Source: JBATTK01 sp049670505 (GTDB lineage: Bacteria; Bacteroidota; Bacteroidia; Flavobacteriales; Flavobacteriaceae). Taken from it: a stretch of DNA of 64,000 nt. Below are positions 19,480-28,376 of the stretch, in pieces. The stretch's first letter is position 1. Each line of letters starts with the position of its first letter. The translations under genes were made by a program, and so were the position numbers. The stretch lies in the NCBI GenBank assembly GCA_049670505.1, contig JBATTK010000106.1, positions 1 to 64,000 on the forward strand, written 5' to 3'. The notes under the pieces were generated by a model. The model was not told the origin of the DNA, did not search any database, and saw only the letters and a list, made by a program, of their open reading frames with translations.

Positions 19480-20211
19480 GTGAAACTAAACGCGATCATT
19501 ATAGAGGACGAAGCCAATAGCAGGGAAATCCTTCGGAATTATTTAGTCAAGTATTGCGCTGATGTTACCCTTTTGGGAGAGGCCACGACTATAAAGGAAG
19601 GTTTGGAGCTTATAAAAAAGAAAACCCCGGACTTGGTCTTTTTAGATGTGGAGATGCCCTTTGGCAATGCCTTTGACCTTTTGGACCAGGTGCCGGACCG
19701 TACTTTTGAAACCGTTTTTGTAACGGCCTATAATCAATATGCCATGGATGCCTTGAATAACCATGCGGCCTACTACCTAATGAAACCCATTAATATTGAT
19801 GAATTAGTAAAGGCGGTGGATTATGTAATGGAAATAAAGCAGAAGGAAGATGCTTTGGAAGATCGTATTTTGAAACCAAAATTGAACAAGGCAGATGGAA
19901 AAATAACCCTTCCACAGCAAGATGGCTTTCAGGTATTGAACGTTTCGGACATACTGTATTGCAAAGCAGATGATAATTACACCGAAATATATCTGGAAAA
20001 CCAACGGATAGTGGTAAGCAAAACCTTAAAATATTTTGAGGAAGCCTTAGCTAGTTTTACTTTTGCCAGAATCCATAAGTCCTATTTGGTGAACGTCAAC
20101 GAGGTCGTAAAATATAAAAGGGGAAAAGGCGGCAGTGTTGTCATATCCAATGGAAAGGAACTATTGGTCTCCGCATCAAAGAAGAAGGAACTTTTATCTT
20201 ATTTCGAATGA
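19480..20211 (+). CDS. LytTR family DNA-binding response regulator
   Basis: The receiver domain (about residues 3-120) carries the phosphorylation site Asp in LVFLDVEMP (about D56), the acidic pair in IIIEDE and the conserved Lys in LMKPI. A LytTR DNA-binding domain follows (about 145-243, ILYCKADDNYTEIYL and HKSYLVNVNEV). It is the cognate regulator of the kinase upstream. The start is uncertain: the frame is open from a TTG at 19447, and I choose the GTG at 19480 because it yields the usual N-terminus. The spacer 19401-19479 holds CTAACATGTAACAC, which resembles the heptamer array further down. Confidence 0.92.
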   Translation: MKLNAIIIEDEANSREILRNYLVKYCADVTLLGEATTIKEGLELIKKKTPDLVFLDVEMPFGNAFDLLDQVPDRTFETVFVTAYNQYAMDALNNHAAYYLMKPINIDELVKAVDYVMEIKQKEDALEDRILKPKLNKADGKITLPQQDGFQVLNVSDILYCKADDNYTEIYLENQRIVVSKTLKYFEEALASFTFARIHKSYLVNVNEVVKYKRGKGGSVVISNGKELLVSASKKKELLSYFE

Positions 20212-20226
20212 GTTTTTTTTAATTTT

Positions 20227-20334
20227 ATCTAACATCTAACATCTAACATCTAACATCTAACATCTAACATCTAACATCTAACATCTAACATCTAACATCT
20301 AACATCTAACATCTAACATCTAACATCTAACATC
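20227..20334. repeat. Perfect heptamer array (ATCTAAC)x15
   Basis: Fifteen identical copies of ATCTAAC run from 20227 to 20331 (105 bp), followed by a partial ATC. It ends one base before the ATG of the gamma-carbonic-anhydrase gene at 20336 and starts 16 bp after the stop of the response regulator. The unit length is not a multiple of three, so the array puts TAA stops in every forward frame and contains no ATG. It has no T/G-rich promoter element of its own. Confidence 0.99.
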
Positions 20335-20335
20335 A

Positions 20336-20848
20336 ATGATCACAAAAACCATTAACGGAAAATCCCCCAAAATAGGTGAAGATTGTTTTATTGCCGAAAA
20401 TGCGGTTATCGTTGGCGATGTCGTAATGGGAGATCAATGTAGCATTTGGTTCAACGCCGTACTCAGAGGAGACGTGCATTATATAAAAATGGGGAACAAG
20501 GTAAATGTCCAGGATGGTGCCGTAGTACACTGTACCTATCAAAAATCACCCACCCATATTGGCAACAATGTTTCCATTGGCCACAATGCCATAGTACATG
20601 GATGCACTATTAAGGACAATGTTTTAGTAGGTATGGGGAGTATTGTCATGGATGATTGTATAGTAGAAAGTAATAGTATTATTGCGGCCGGTGCAGTGGT
20701 GACCAAGGGTACCCATATTCCTTCGGGAACTGTTTTTGCAGGGATGCCTGCAAAAAAAATCAAGGATATTAGTCCGGAATTAAGTTCTGGTGAAATAGAT
20801 AGGATCGCCAATAACTATGTTACCTATTCCAGTTGGTTCAAGGAATAA
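20336..20848 (+). CDS. Gamma-carbonic-anhydrase-like hexapeptide protein
   Basis: This 170-residue left-handed beta-helix protein is built of hexapeptide repeats (for example IGNNVSIGHNAIVHGCTI) and belongs to the YrdA/CaiE/PaaY branch of gamma carbonic anhydrases. Candidate zinc ligands are the His of AVVHC and the two His of GHNAIVHGC. These proteins form cytosolic trimers; some hydrate CO2, others act as thioesterases, and the sequence alone cannot decide. The start codon directly abuts a 15-copy heptamer repeat, so its expression may depend on read-through from the upstream two-component operon or on repeat length. Confidence 0.92.
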   Translation: MITKTINGKSPKIGEDCFIAENAVIVGDVVMGDQCSIWFNAVLRGDVHYIKMGNKVNVQDGAVVHCTYQKSPTHIGNNVSIGHNAIVHGCTIKDNVLVGMGSIVMDDCIVESNSIIAAGAVVTKGTHIPSGTVFAGMPAKKIKDISPELSSGEIDRIANNYVTYSSWFKE

Positions 20849-20979
20849 CGGATGATGGTGGGATCTATTTCTGTTTGACCCGGCGGAGTCATGATCTCCT
20901 TTTACTTAAAAACTGTTTCGCTAGTTGGTTTCAATCTTCTGAATCCAGGGGATTACACTTTTTTCAATGAAATAATCAC

Positions 20980-20987
20980 TATTTTTG
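20980..20987 (+). promoter_or_regulatory. Candidate fabD -7 promoter element
   Basis: TATTTTTG matches TAnnTTTG exactly, 21 nt before the ATG at 21009. A clear -33 TTTG is not seen; a T-rich tract lies at about 20957-20964. Confidence 0.35.
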
Positions 20988-21008
20988 TCGCTACCAAATA
21001 CCAAAAAA

Positions 21009-21893
21009 ATGAACGCATTTATATTTCCAGGGCAGGGAGCACAATATGTCGGGATGGGTCTAGATCTTTATGAGAAATACCCCTTGGCACAAGAACTGTT
21101 CGAAAAAGCAAATGATATACTTGGTTTTCCTATTACCGATATCATGTTCGAGGGAACAGCGGAGGATTTAAAACAGACCAAAGTAACGCAACCTGCTATT
21201 TTTCTGCACTCGGTAATCTTAAGCAAGGTGATGGGGGAAAATTTTAAACCTGATATGGTTGCGGGCCATTCCTTGGGTGAATTTTCAGCTCTGGTCGCCA
21301 ATAGCACTTTAAACTTTAAAGATGCACTGCGATTGGTATCCCAACGCGCCTTGGCCATGCAAAAGGCCTGTGAGCTACAGCCAAGTACCATGGCAGCAGT
21401 ACTGGGATTGGAGGATGCAGCAGTTGAAAAAATATGTGGGGAAACAGAAGGCATAGTAGTTGCCGCAAATTACAATTGTCCAGGGCAATTGGTCATCTCG
21501 GGGGAATTGGATGCCGTGGATACGGCTTGTGAAAAATTAAAAGAAGCTGGCGCAAGAAGGGCTTTGGTCCTGCCTGTTGGTGGCGCTTTTCATTCACCTT
21601 TGATGGAGCCTGCCAGAGCGGAGTTGGCTGCAGCAATTGAAAATACTGAATTTGGTGTTCCGGCCTGTCCCATCTATCAAAACGTATCTACTACAGCTGT
21701 TCTAAATGCGGAAGAAATCAAAAAAAATCTAATATCCCAATTGACGGCTCCGGTAAAATGGACCCAAAGCGTACAGTCTATGATCCGGGATGGTGCAAGC
21801 ACATTTACGGAGGTAGGTCCGGGAAAGGTACTGCAAGGGCTGGTGAAAAAGATAGATGCAACGGTCGAAACCGCTTCGGCGACCATCCTATAG
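21009..21893 (+). CDS. fabD: Malonyl-CoA:ACP transacylase FabD
   Basis: FabD transfers malonyl from CoA to acyl carrier protein for fatty acid synthesis in the cytoplasm. The protein (294 residues, normal length) starts NAFIFPGQGAQYVGMG, has the nucleophile serine in GHSLGEFSAL (about S90), the Arg in SQRALAMQ, and the second catalytic His in GAFHSPLM. A TTG at 20985 would extend the frame by eight residues, but lies inside the likely promoter, so the ATG at 21009 is used. It is not clustered with other fab genes here. Confidence 0.96.
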   Translation: MNAFIFPGQGAQYVGMGLDLYEKYPLAQELFEKANDILGFPITDIMFEGTAEDLKQTKVTQPAIFLHSVILSKVMGENFKPDMVAGHSLGEFSALVANSTLNFKDALRLVSQRALAMQKACELQPSTMAAVLGLEDAAVEKICGETEGIVVAANYNCPGQLVISGELDAVDTACEKLKEAGARRALVLPVGGAFHSPLMEPARAELAAAIENTEFGVPACPIYQNVSTTAVLNAEEIKKNLISQLTAPVKWTQSVQSMIRDGASTFTEVGPGKVLQGLVKKIDATVETASATIL

Positions 21894-22099
21894 CGGACGT
21901 TTATCCTAATATTTTGCATTTCAACTTAAAAACTTAGATTTAACCTCTTTTATTCGTAGCAAGGCGGTTTTTTTAGTATTATTGACACCCAATTTTACTA
22001 GGCTTAATTCCCCCTGCTTTGGCCTGAATTTTAATAAATTCGTAAAACAGAACAATGGGAATATTCCACAGATATAATTTTCTTTCCGCTTGTTTTCGT

Positions 22100-24712
22100 A
22101 TGGAATACCTTAAAAGAGGAGTATTTTTTTTGACATTCTTTTCTTTAGGTTTTAGCGCGTTTGGGCAAGCAACTGTTCAATTTTCGACGGCCGCTAGTTC
22201 TGACCCGGAGGCCTCGGGCGGGAACCTCCCGACCCTTGTGGTGGACGGCGATGTTGTGGCGGCGAGCTCGGTGACGCTTACCGTTGGCGGTAGCGCCGCG
22301 GGTGGCGGTTCGGACTATACCCTTGCCGGCACGACGATAAACATCCCTGTGGGGACCTATACCAATACGCCCATCGCCCTCGGCCTTGGCATAGTGGACG
22401 ACGGTGCGGTGGAGCCCGACGAGACGATAGTTTTGGGGCTGGTCACGCCCACCGGTGACGCCTCCCTTGTGGCACCGACCTCGACGACCTATACGATAAC
22501 CAACGACGACGGTTGTGCCGCAGGAACAGCTGCGCCCCTTTTGAATGCCGCCACACCTACGGTATTTTGTGACAATATTAATCAAAACTTGGACGATTAT
22601 ACCAATACTCCTGCACCTCCCAACTCCGTGCTTACCTGGAGTACCAATCCAAATCCTTTGGTTACCGGAGCGCATTTGGGAAGTAGCATAGTAAACGTAG
22701 CAGATACCTATTATGGGTTTTTCTATGATGCATTAAATAATTGTGCAAGTGCTACTTTAGAGGTTACATTAACTGTGAACAATAGTCCCTCTCCTGGAAC
22801 TCCTAATAACGTTTCTTCCTGTAACACGGATGCGGATGGGCGTCCTACAACCGTTGATTTGGATAGTCGCTTAACAGGAGCAGATCCAGGGACATGGGCC
22901 ATTACCACGGACCCATCCGGAGGTGCAATAACCATAGGAGCAGGTAATATCGTCGATTTTGATGGTCAGCCCTTGGGGATTTATGAGTTTACCTATACCA
23001 CATCTGGAGCTATAACACCCTGCTCCAATCAATCTACCTCGCCACCCCTGAGGATTACGGTAATTGATTGCTCTCTTCCATGTGATGCCGGTAATGCGGC
23101 ACCCGTATTGGACACTTCGATACCTACTATTTTTTGTACAGAAGATGTACTTCCAAGTCTAAACGACTATACCAATAGCACCCCCCCTGCGGGAAGTGCG
23201 CTTATTTGGAGTATAAATCCTGATCCTTTGGAGCTTAGCGGACACCTGTTCCCTAACGAGGTAGACAATCCGGATCCGGTCACTTATTTTGGGTTTTTCT
23301 ATGATTCCGTCAATAATTGTGCAAGTCCTACCCTGGAAGTAGAACTGACACGAAATACTACCCCTACTGTTCTAACTACCATTCCAGATACAAGATGTGG
23401 TCCGGGTACATTAAGCTTGGGAGCCACGGTAAGTACCGGAGGTGTTTTAAATTGGTATGCTACTGCTACAAGTACTATTGTTTTGGCTACGGGAACAAGT
23501 TTCAATACGCCGATCATATCCACCACCCAAGACTTTTTTGTGGAAGCAACCGCTAACGATTGTACATCGGAAAGGACCGCAGTGACCGCAACGATCAATG
23601 AAACACCTTCCGCGGGTACCGCAACCGATACAACGGCATGCAATATTACCGGAAACGGGGGACCTACAAGTGTGGATCTGGACGATCAACTTACAGCGAC
23701 GGATACCGGTATTTGGACTGTTACCGCAGTTCCCTCTGGAGGTGCCGTAACCATAGGAGCAGGTAATATAGTAGATTTTAATGGTCAACCCTTGGGAAAC
23801 TATGAATTTACATTTACGACTACGGGTGCGGAAGCTCCTTGTACCAATGAATCTGTTACCTTGGCAATTTCAGTGATTGACTGTAACGTAGATACGGACA
23901 ATGATGGTTTAACGGATGGTGAAGAGGCTGCTTTGGGAACAGATCCCAACAACCCGGATACGGATGGCGATGGAATTAACGATGGAGACGAGGTTTTAAA
24001 CGGTACAGACCCCTTGGATTCATGTGACCCTAACCTGACTCTGGACTGTAATCCCGAGGATATTGATCTTGCCATAGAAAAAACTTTGGATACCGATAGG
24101 GCCCGTGTAGGGGACGAGGTTGTTTTTACCATTACGGTGACCAATCTTACCCAAGATAGAATCCTAAGTATTAGGATAAACGAATTTATCGATGAAACCC
24201 TGTCCGGGTTTCAGTATGTTTCGCACACGGCATCCAAAGGCATGTATGACGTAGAAAACGGAATATGGGAAGTCCTTGAGGTAAGTGCGGACGAAATAAA
24301 TACCTTGCAAATAACGGTTGAAGTACTTGAAACGGGAAGCTATGAAAATACAGCTTTCCTATTGGAATCCTTTCCGAATGACGGGAACATAGGTAATAAC
24401 GAATCCACTGTACAGTTGCAGGTAGATCGCCCTTCCAATACCGAATGCGGGTTTCTTTTCAACCAATTTTCACCCAACGGTGACGGAATCAATGATTTCT
24501 TGGTAATTAATTGTATCCAGGAAGAATTTCCAAATAATACGTTTGAAGTATATGACCGATATGGCAATGAAGTCTTTAGCGTCAATGGCTACGATAATTC
24601 TTGGGACGGCACCGGAGAAAATGGTGAATTGCCCAAAGGAACTTACTTCTACATATTGAATTTAGGAGATGGTTCCGAAGTTAGAAAAGGTTGGATCCAA
24701 ATCATAAGATAA
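22100..24712 (+). CDS. T9SS type B sorting domain adhesin-like protein
   Basis: This secreted protein of 870 residues has a signal peptide (GVFFLTFFSLGFSAFGQ), a Calx-beta-like module (about 20-135, DDGAVEPDETIVLGLVTP), and Cys-flanked Ig-like repeats, two with LTWSTNPNP/LIWSINPDP and two with ITIGAGNIVDF/VTIGAGNIVDF. Next come a thrombospondin-type-3-like calcium segment (DTDNDGLTDGEEA, DTDGDGINDGDEV), a DUF11-like domain (about 670-780) and the C-terminal gliding-motility domain (FNQFSPNGDGINDFLVI, YDRYGNEVF) that directs export by the type IX system. The PorP/SprF and OmpA genes follow directly. DNA for the Calx-beta module (about 22185-22515) is far richer in G+C than the rest. The start at 22100 fits the signal peptide; 22055 is a possible longer one. 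Confidence 0.92.
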   Translation: MEYLKRGVFFLTFFSLGFSAFGQATVQFSTAASSDPEASGGNLPTLVVDGDVVAASSVTLTVGGSAAGGGSDYTLAGTTINIPVGTYTNTPIALGLGIVDDGAVEPDETIVLGLVTPTGDASLVAPTSTTYTITNDDGCAAGTAAPLLNAATPTVFCDNINQNLDDYTNTPAPPNSVLTWSTNPNPLVTGAHLGSSIVNVADTYYGFFYDALNNCASATLEVTLTVNNSPSPGTPNNVSSCNTDADGRPTTVDLDSRLTGADPGTWAITTDPSGGAITIGAGNIVDFDGQPLGIYEFTYTTSGAITPCSNQSTSPPLRITVIDCSLPCDAGNAAPVLDTSIPTIFCTEDVLPSLNDYTNSTPPAGSALIWSINPDPLELSGHLFPNEVDNPDPVTYFGFFYDSVNNCASPTLEVELTRNTTPTVLTTIPDTRCGPGTLSLGATVSTGGVLNWYATATSTIVLATGTSFNTPIISTTQDFFVEATANDCTSERTAVTATINETPSAGTATDTTACNITGNGGPTSVDLDDQLTATDTGIWTVTAVPSGGAVTIGAGNIVDFNGQPLGNYEFTFTTTGAEAPCTNESVTLAISVIDCNVDTDNDGLTDGEEAALGTDPNNPDTDGDGINDGDEVLNGTDPLDSCDPNLTLDCNPEDIDLAIEKTLDTDRARVGDEVVFTITVTNLTQDRILSIRINEFIDETLSGFQYVSHTASKGMYDVENGIWEVLEVSADEINTLQITVEVLETGSYENTAFLLESFPNDGNIGNNESTVQLQVDRPSNTECGFLFNQFSPNGDGINDFLVINCIQEEFPNNTFEVYDRYGNEVFSVNGYDNSWDGTGENGELPKGTYFYILNLGDGSEVRKGWIQIIR

Positions 24713-24720
24713 AGCAAGCA

Positions 24721-25710
24721 ATGGATTATTCAAGACGTGGATTGCAATATAAAAAATTACTGTTTTTTTTCTTCCTAATAGGTTTTGCCATAGGTAACTC
24801 GTACGGACAAAAAGAACCTCAGTATACACAGTATATGTATAATATAGGCAGTTTTAACCCTGCCTATGTAGGTACTGTGGAGACACCGGAAATAGCGGCA
24901 CTTTATAGGGCCCAATGGACGGGTATTCCAGGAGCTCCCAGGACCATAAGGCTGGGGATAAACGTTCCCTTTTCCAATGAAAAGCACGGTCTGGGATTTA
25001 ATGTGGTAAACGATGAGTTGGGGCCCACGAGTCAGACCTATATAGATATTTCCTATTCCTTTCAGGTAAAACTCTCGGAAACCACTAAATTGTCTTTTGG
25101 AATAAATGCCGGGGGCTCTTTGTTGGATGTCGATTTTAGTAAGGGAGATTTTGAACTAGTGAACGAACCCCTCTTAAATTCGGAAAATGTAAATAGCTTC
25201 TATCCTACTGTTGGCGCGGGCACCTTTTTGTATGATGAAAATTGGTATCTGGGCCTTTCTGTGCCCAACCTTTTACCGGATGGTATCTATAATGACGAAG
25301 TAGCGGGTATCGTAGAAGAGGATATCCAATTCAATATTATTGGCGGATATGTGTTCGGTCTATCCGATAGGCTTAAATTTAAACCGGCCTTTCTGGTGAA
25401 TTATCTGAGCGGCGCTCCGATAAATGTAAATGTCTCGGCCAATTTCTTAGTAAATGACCTATTTACTATGGGTGCATCCTATAGATGGGATAACGCCGTC
25501 AGTGGTTTGGTGGGGTTCCAGGTTTCCAATGGAAGTTTTTTAGGGTATTCCTATGATTACAACACAAATGGCTTAGGAGAGTTTAGTCAAGGTTCCCACG
25601 AAGTTATACTGAAATTTTATTTGGGCAGGGCAGGGGATAGAACTAAAAGGGACCGGACAAAAAATAAAAAAGGCAAACCGAAGCAGATCGATAGCCCAAG
25701 ATTTTTTTAA
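24721..25710 (+). CDS. PorP/SprF family type IX secretion membrane protein
   Basis: This 329-residue outer-membrane beta-barrel has a signal peptide (LLFFFFLIGFAIGNSYGQ) and the hallmark N-terminus KEPQYTQYMYNIGSFNPAYVGT. In Flavobacteriia such proteins pair with T9SS type B adhesins; the SprF-SprB pair is the model, where SprF is needed for surface localisation of SprB. Here it lies 8 bp after the adhesin-like gene and 14 bp before the OmpA gene, so the three act together. The TTG at 24691 overlaps the upstream gene, and the ATG at 24721 is preferred. Confidence 0.94.
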   Translation: MDYSRRGLQYKKLLFFFFLIGFAIGNSYGQKEPQYTQYMYNIGSFNPAYVGTVETPEIAALYRAQWTGIPGAPRTIRLGINVPFSNEKHGLGFNVVNDELGPTSQTYIDISYSFQVKLSETTKLSFGINAGGSLLDVDFSKGDFELVNEPLLNSENVNSFYPTVGAGTFLYDENWYLGLSVPNLLPDGIYNDEVAGIVEEDIQFNIIGGYVFGLSDRLKFKPAFLVNYLSGAPINVNVSANFLVNDLFTMGASYRWDNAVSGLVGFQVSNGSFLGYSYDYNTNGLGEFSQGSHEVILKFYLGRAGDRTKRDRTKNKKGKPKQIDSPRFF

Positions 25711-25724
25711 AAGTGAATATATTT

Positions 25725-27680
25725 ATGAAGTTTAGGAGCGTTACATTGTTATTTTTATTGACTACGATGGTGGCTATGGCTCAAAATACGGAATCCAAAG
25801 GCGACGTTTTGTTCTTTGAATACGCATATAGCGAAGCGATAGTTGCCTATCAGAAAGAACTGGGCCAAGGGCCTCTAACAAATCAACAGCTTTTAAATTT
25901 GGCAGATGCCTATTTGAAAACGGGCAATCATAAAAGTGCTTCCGAAATGTACTTAAAAGTATATAAGAAGGATAGCACTATGTCCAATCATTATTTTAAC
26001 AAAATGTTACAGACCCTTTCCAAAACCTCCGGGAATGATAGGGCAAAAGCTTTTTTTGCAACACGTAGTGCAGGACTTTCCGATGAGCTCATGGAAAATG
26101 CCGAATTCAATTTTGAACTTTTGGGATCTAATGATGGTAAGGCGTCGGATTTTAAAACATTCAATATTAACGGCAATAGTCCCCAATCGGATTTTTCGCC
26201 GTCTTTCTATGACAAAAAATTACTTTTTACAAGCGCAAGGCCCTCCAAATCAAAAAAAATATACGCCCCAACGGGAGAATCGTATTTGGATATTTACGTT
26301 TCAAGGTTTACACCCGACGGAAATGTGTTTAATGAACCCAATATTTTTAAGGGTATTCCCGATTCCGATTTCCACAGGGCCACTCCATACTACTCTCAAA
26401 AATTGGATAAATTGTTCTATATCCTTTCCAATGAAGAGGATGGGGGCCTTTTGTTCGATGAAAACGGAAAAAATACACTGGCTCTAGGTATTGCAAAAAG
26501 TTCAATAGGACCTGATCGATCATTTGATTACCTACTGCGCGATTTAAGTACCTCCTTCTATTATCCCTTTTACGATGATGCAACGGGCAAATTATATTTT
26601 GCAGCTAATTTTGGGGATAGTTTTGGTGGAACGGATATTTATTTTGTGTATACGAACAACGGCCAAATTATGTCGGCACCTGTAAATCTTGGCCCAAGAA
26701 TAAATACTCCAGGCAATGAAATAGCTCCGTTTTTTTTTGAGAACAGCCTCTATTTTTCTTCGGATATCTTCTATGGTCTTGGGGGGATGGATATTTATAA
26801 GGCCAATCTAAAATCGGATGATTCTTATAGTATCCCCATAAATCTTGGAACGGGAATAAATTCCGATGATGATGATTTTGGCTTTATCATAAGAAATGAT
26901 GATGCCGATGGTCTTGTCGGTTATTTTTCTTCTAACCGGGAGGGCGGAAAAGGGAATGACGACATCTATGGTTTTAGGGTTAAGGAAAAACCAGGGCTAA
27001 AAACCTTGTTTCTTAGAGGTAAGGTAGTCAATCCTAAATCTGATCGGGGAATATCCAAAGCTTCCATAAAAGTGCTTGGTCCCGATGGTATTCTTGTCAA
27101 GGAAATCTACACGAACGAAGATGGGGATTTTCAGTTAGAAATACCTTGGAAAGAGCGCATTACTATGGAAGTTTCCAAGGAAGGATATTCTTTTTTTAAT
27201 CAAACTTATGATGCGGTCACCTTGGATGGATTGCAAAAGATGATGCTAAAAATAGATTTGGATTCGTTGGATGATTTGGTAGAAGAAAAGGAAAACCAGA
27301 CCGTTATTAAAATGAAGAAATTTTTCTTTGGAAGGGGAAGATCTAAAATTTTACCTGAAATTGCTTTGGAATTGGATAAGGTGGTCTATGCCGTGAAAAA
27401 ATTTCCCAAACTCCAATTGCGTATAGAATCGCACACGGATAGTAGAGGTGGAGGCAGTGTAAATTTTAGTCTGTCACAAAAACGTGCCGATGCCATTAGG
27501 GATTATTTGATTCGAAACGGGGTTTCGGATGCAAATATTCTGTATACCGTAGGATATGGGGAGGACAAGCTGGTGAACAAATGTAAAAACGGGGTGTATT
27601 GTATAGAATACCTGCACCAACAAAATGAAAGATCTTTGATTGCGGTCTTGAACTACAATCTGTTGAACGACTCACCGTAA
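25725..27680 (+). CDS. OmpA-family protein with TPR and PD40 propeller
   Basis: The product (651 residues) has a signal peptide (SVTLLFLLTTMVAMAQ), short TPR-like repeats (about 20-110), a PD40/WD40-like beta-propeller (about 145-410, repeats such as LYFAANFGDSFGGTDIYFV and LYFSSDIFYGLGGMDIY), a carboxypeptidase-regulatory-like sandwich (about 425-505) and an OmpA peptidoglycan-binding domain (about 530-650, IESHTDSRGGGSVNFSLSQKRA). The architecture matches the PorE-like proteins found after PorP/SprF genes, which link surface structures to peptidoglycan. The start at 25725 is chosen over a GTG at 25713. Confidence 0.93.
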   Translation: MKFRSVTLLFLLTTMVAMAQNTESKGDVLFFEYAYSEAIVAYQKELGQGPLTNQQLLNLADAYLKTGNHKSASEMYLKVYKKDSTMSNHYFNKMLQTLSKTSGNDRAKAFFATRSAGLSDELMENAEFNFELLGSNDGKASDFKTFNINGNSPQSDFSPSFYDKKLLFTSARPSKSKKIYAPTGESYLDIYVSRFTPDGNVFNEPNIFKGIPDSDFHRATPYYSQKLDKLFYILSNEEDGGLLFDENGKNTLALGIAKSSIGPDRSFDYLLRDLSTSFYYPFYDDATGKLYFAANFGDSFGGTDIYFVYTNNGQIMSAPVNLGPRINTPGNEIAPFFFENSLYFSSDIFYGLGGMDIYKANLKSDDSYSIPINLGTGINSDDDDFGFIIRNDDADGLVGYFSSNREGGKGNDDIYGFRVKEKPGLKTLFLRGKVVNPKSDRGISKASIKVLGPDGILVKEIYTNEDGDFQLEIPWKERITMEVSKEGYSFFNQTYDAVTLDGLQKMMLKIDLDSLDDLVEEKENQTVIKMKKFFFGRGRSKILPEIALELDKVVYAVKKFPKLQLRIESHTDSRGGGSVNFSLSQKRADAIRDYLIRNGVSDANILYTVGYGEDKLVNKCKNGVYCIEYLHQQNERSLIAVLNYNLLNDSP

Positions 27681-27694
27681 AATAGGGGTGTCCT

Positions 27695-27719
27695 AGGCTT
27701 GTGTGGTTATAACAAGCCT
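27695..27719. terminator. Hairpin at convergent gene ends
   Basis: AGGCTTGT (27695-27702) pairs perfectly with ACAAGCCT (27712-27719). It lies just past the OmpA gene and overlaps the last codons of the convergent exonuclease gene. There is no T run, so termination is possible but not certain. Confidence 0.35.
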
Positions 27720-28375
27720 CTCCGCTCCGATTTAAAAAACAGGTCTTTAAGGGTTATCTCCTTGGTTTTTTTGAGTAACGAGATAATCTTTAAAAAAACG
27801 ATTCCGGTAAGATAGGCATCCCCTGCTGCAGTATGTCTGTCGTGCTTTTTAAGATGGAACAGATTGCTTAGCTCATCAAGGGAATAATGTTTTTCCCTAT
27901 CCGTACAAAGTCGGGTTTTTTTAAAAAGTATACCTGTATCCAATACCTTATTCTTTAATCTTGGAAGTCCCTGCCTGTATAAACAGGCATTGATCATCGC
28001 AATATCAAAAGCAGTATGATGGGCCACTAAAATGGCATCTTGGATATAGGTCAAAAATTTAATTACCGCTTCTTTTTCAGATATCTTCCATACGTTTTCT
28101 CCCTTTAGGATACCGTGTATGGCAACGGTGTCGGAATTGAAAACTTCCTGTTTAAGATATAGCTCTATGCTGTCCGACACATCCAATACATTTTTAACGA
28201 TGGCCACGGCACCAATGGCCAAAATCCGATCCCCTGTAATATCCAGGCCAGTGGTCTCCGTATCAAAGACCACGAATCGGGCCGTTGCCAGATTTGCCTT
28301 CCTCTTTCCTTTGAAATGATCAATGTAGGTTGACCAGTAATCCGGATAGTTCCTAAAAGAAGGCCATTTCAACAT
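27707..28375 (-). CDS. DnaQ-like 3'-5' exonuclease
   Basis: This 222-residue protein carries the DEDDh exonuclease motifs: ExoI VVFDTETTGLD (about residues 36-46), ExoII in VAHHTAFDIAMINA and ExoIII in HDRHTAAGDAYLTG, giving the acidic residues and His for two-metal hydrolysis. It resembles the epsilon subunit of DNA polymerase III, but is a small stand-alone form. It begins one base after the CBS/DUF294 gene ends, so the two are co-expressed. From general knowledge, an exonuclease of this type next to a DUF294 protein and an acetate symporter recurs in other bacteria, but its role there is unclear. The start at 28375 avoids a long overlap with the neighbour. Confidence 0.92.
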   Translation of the reverse strand: MLKWPSFRNYPDYWSTYIDHFKGKRKANLATARFVVFDTETTGLDITGDRILAIGAVAIVKNVLDVSDSIELYLKQEVFNSDTVAIHGILKGENVWKISEKEAVIKFLTYIQDAILVAHHTAFDIAMINACLYRQGLPRLKNKVLDTGILFKKTRLCTDREKHYSLDELSNLFHLKKHDRHTAAGDAYLTGIVFLKIISLLKKTKEITLKDLFFKSERRGLL

Positions 28376-28376
28376 A

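Noticed and set aside
20227..20334. Heptamer array as a CRISPR array
   Set aside because: The units are contiguous 7-mers without spacers, and no cas genes are present.
20891..21073. Plus-strand 60-codon frame before fabD
   Set aside because: It runs through the fabD promoter and into fabD in another frame; composition is not protein-like.
22145..22675. 176-codon antisense frame in the GC-rich segment
   Set aside because: High G+C removes stop codons, and the Arg/Gly-rich product looks like noise. The plus-strand Calx-beta reading is well supported.
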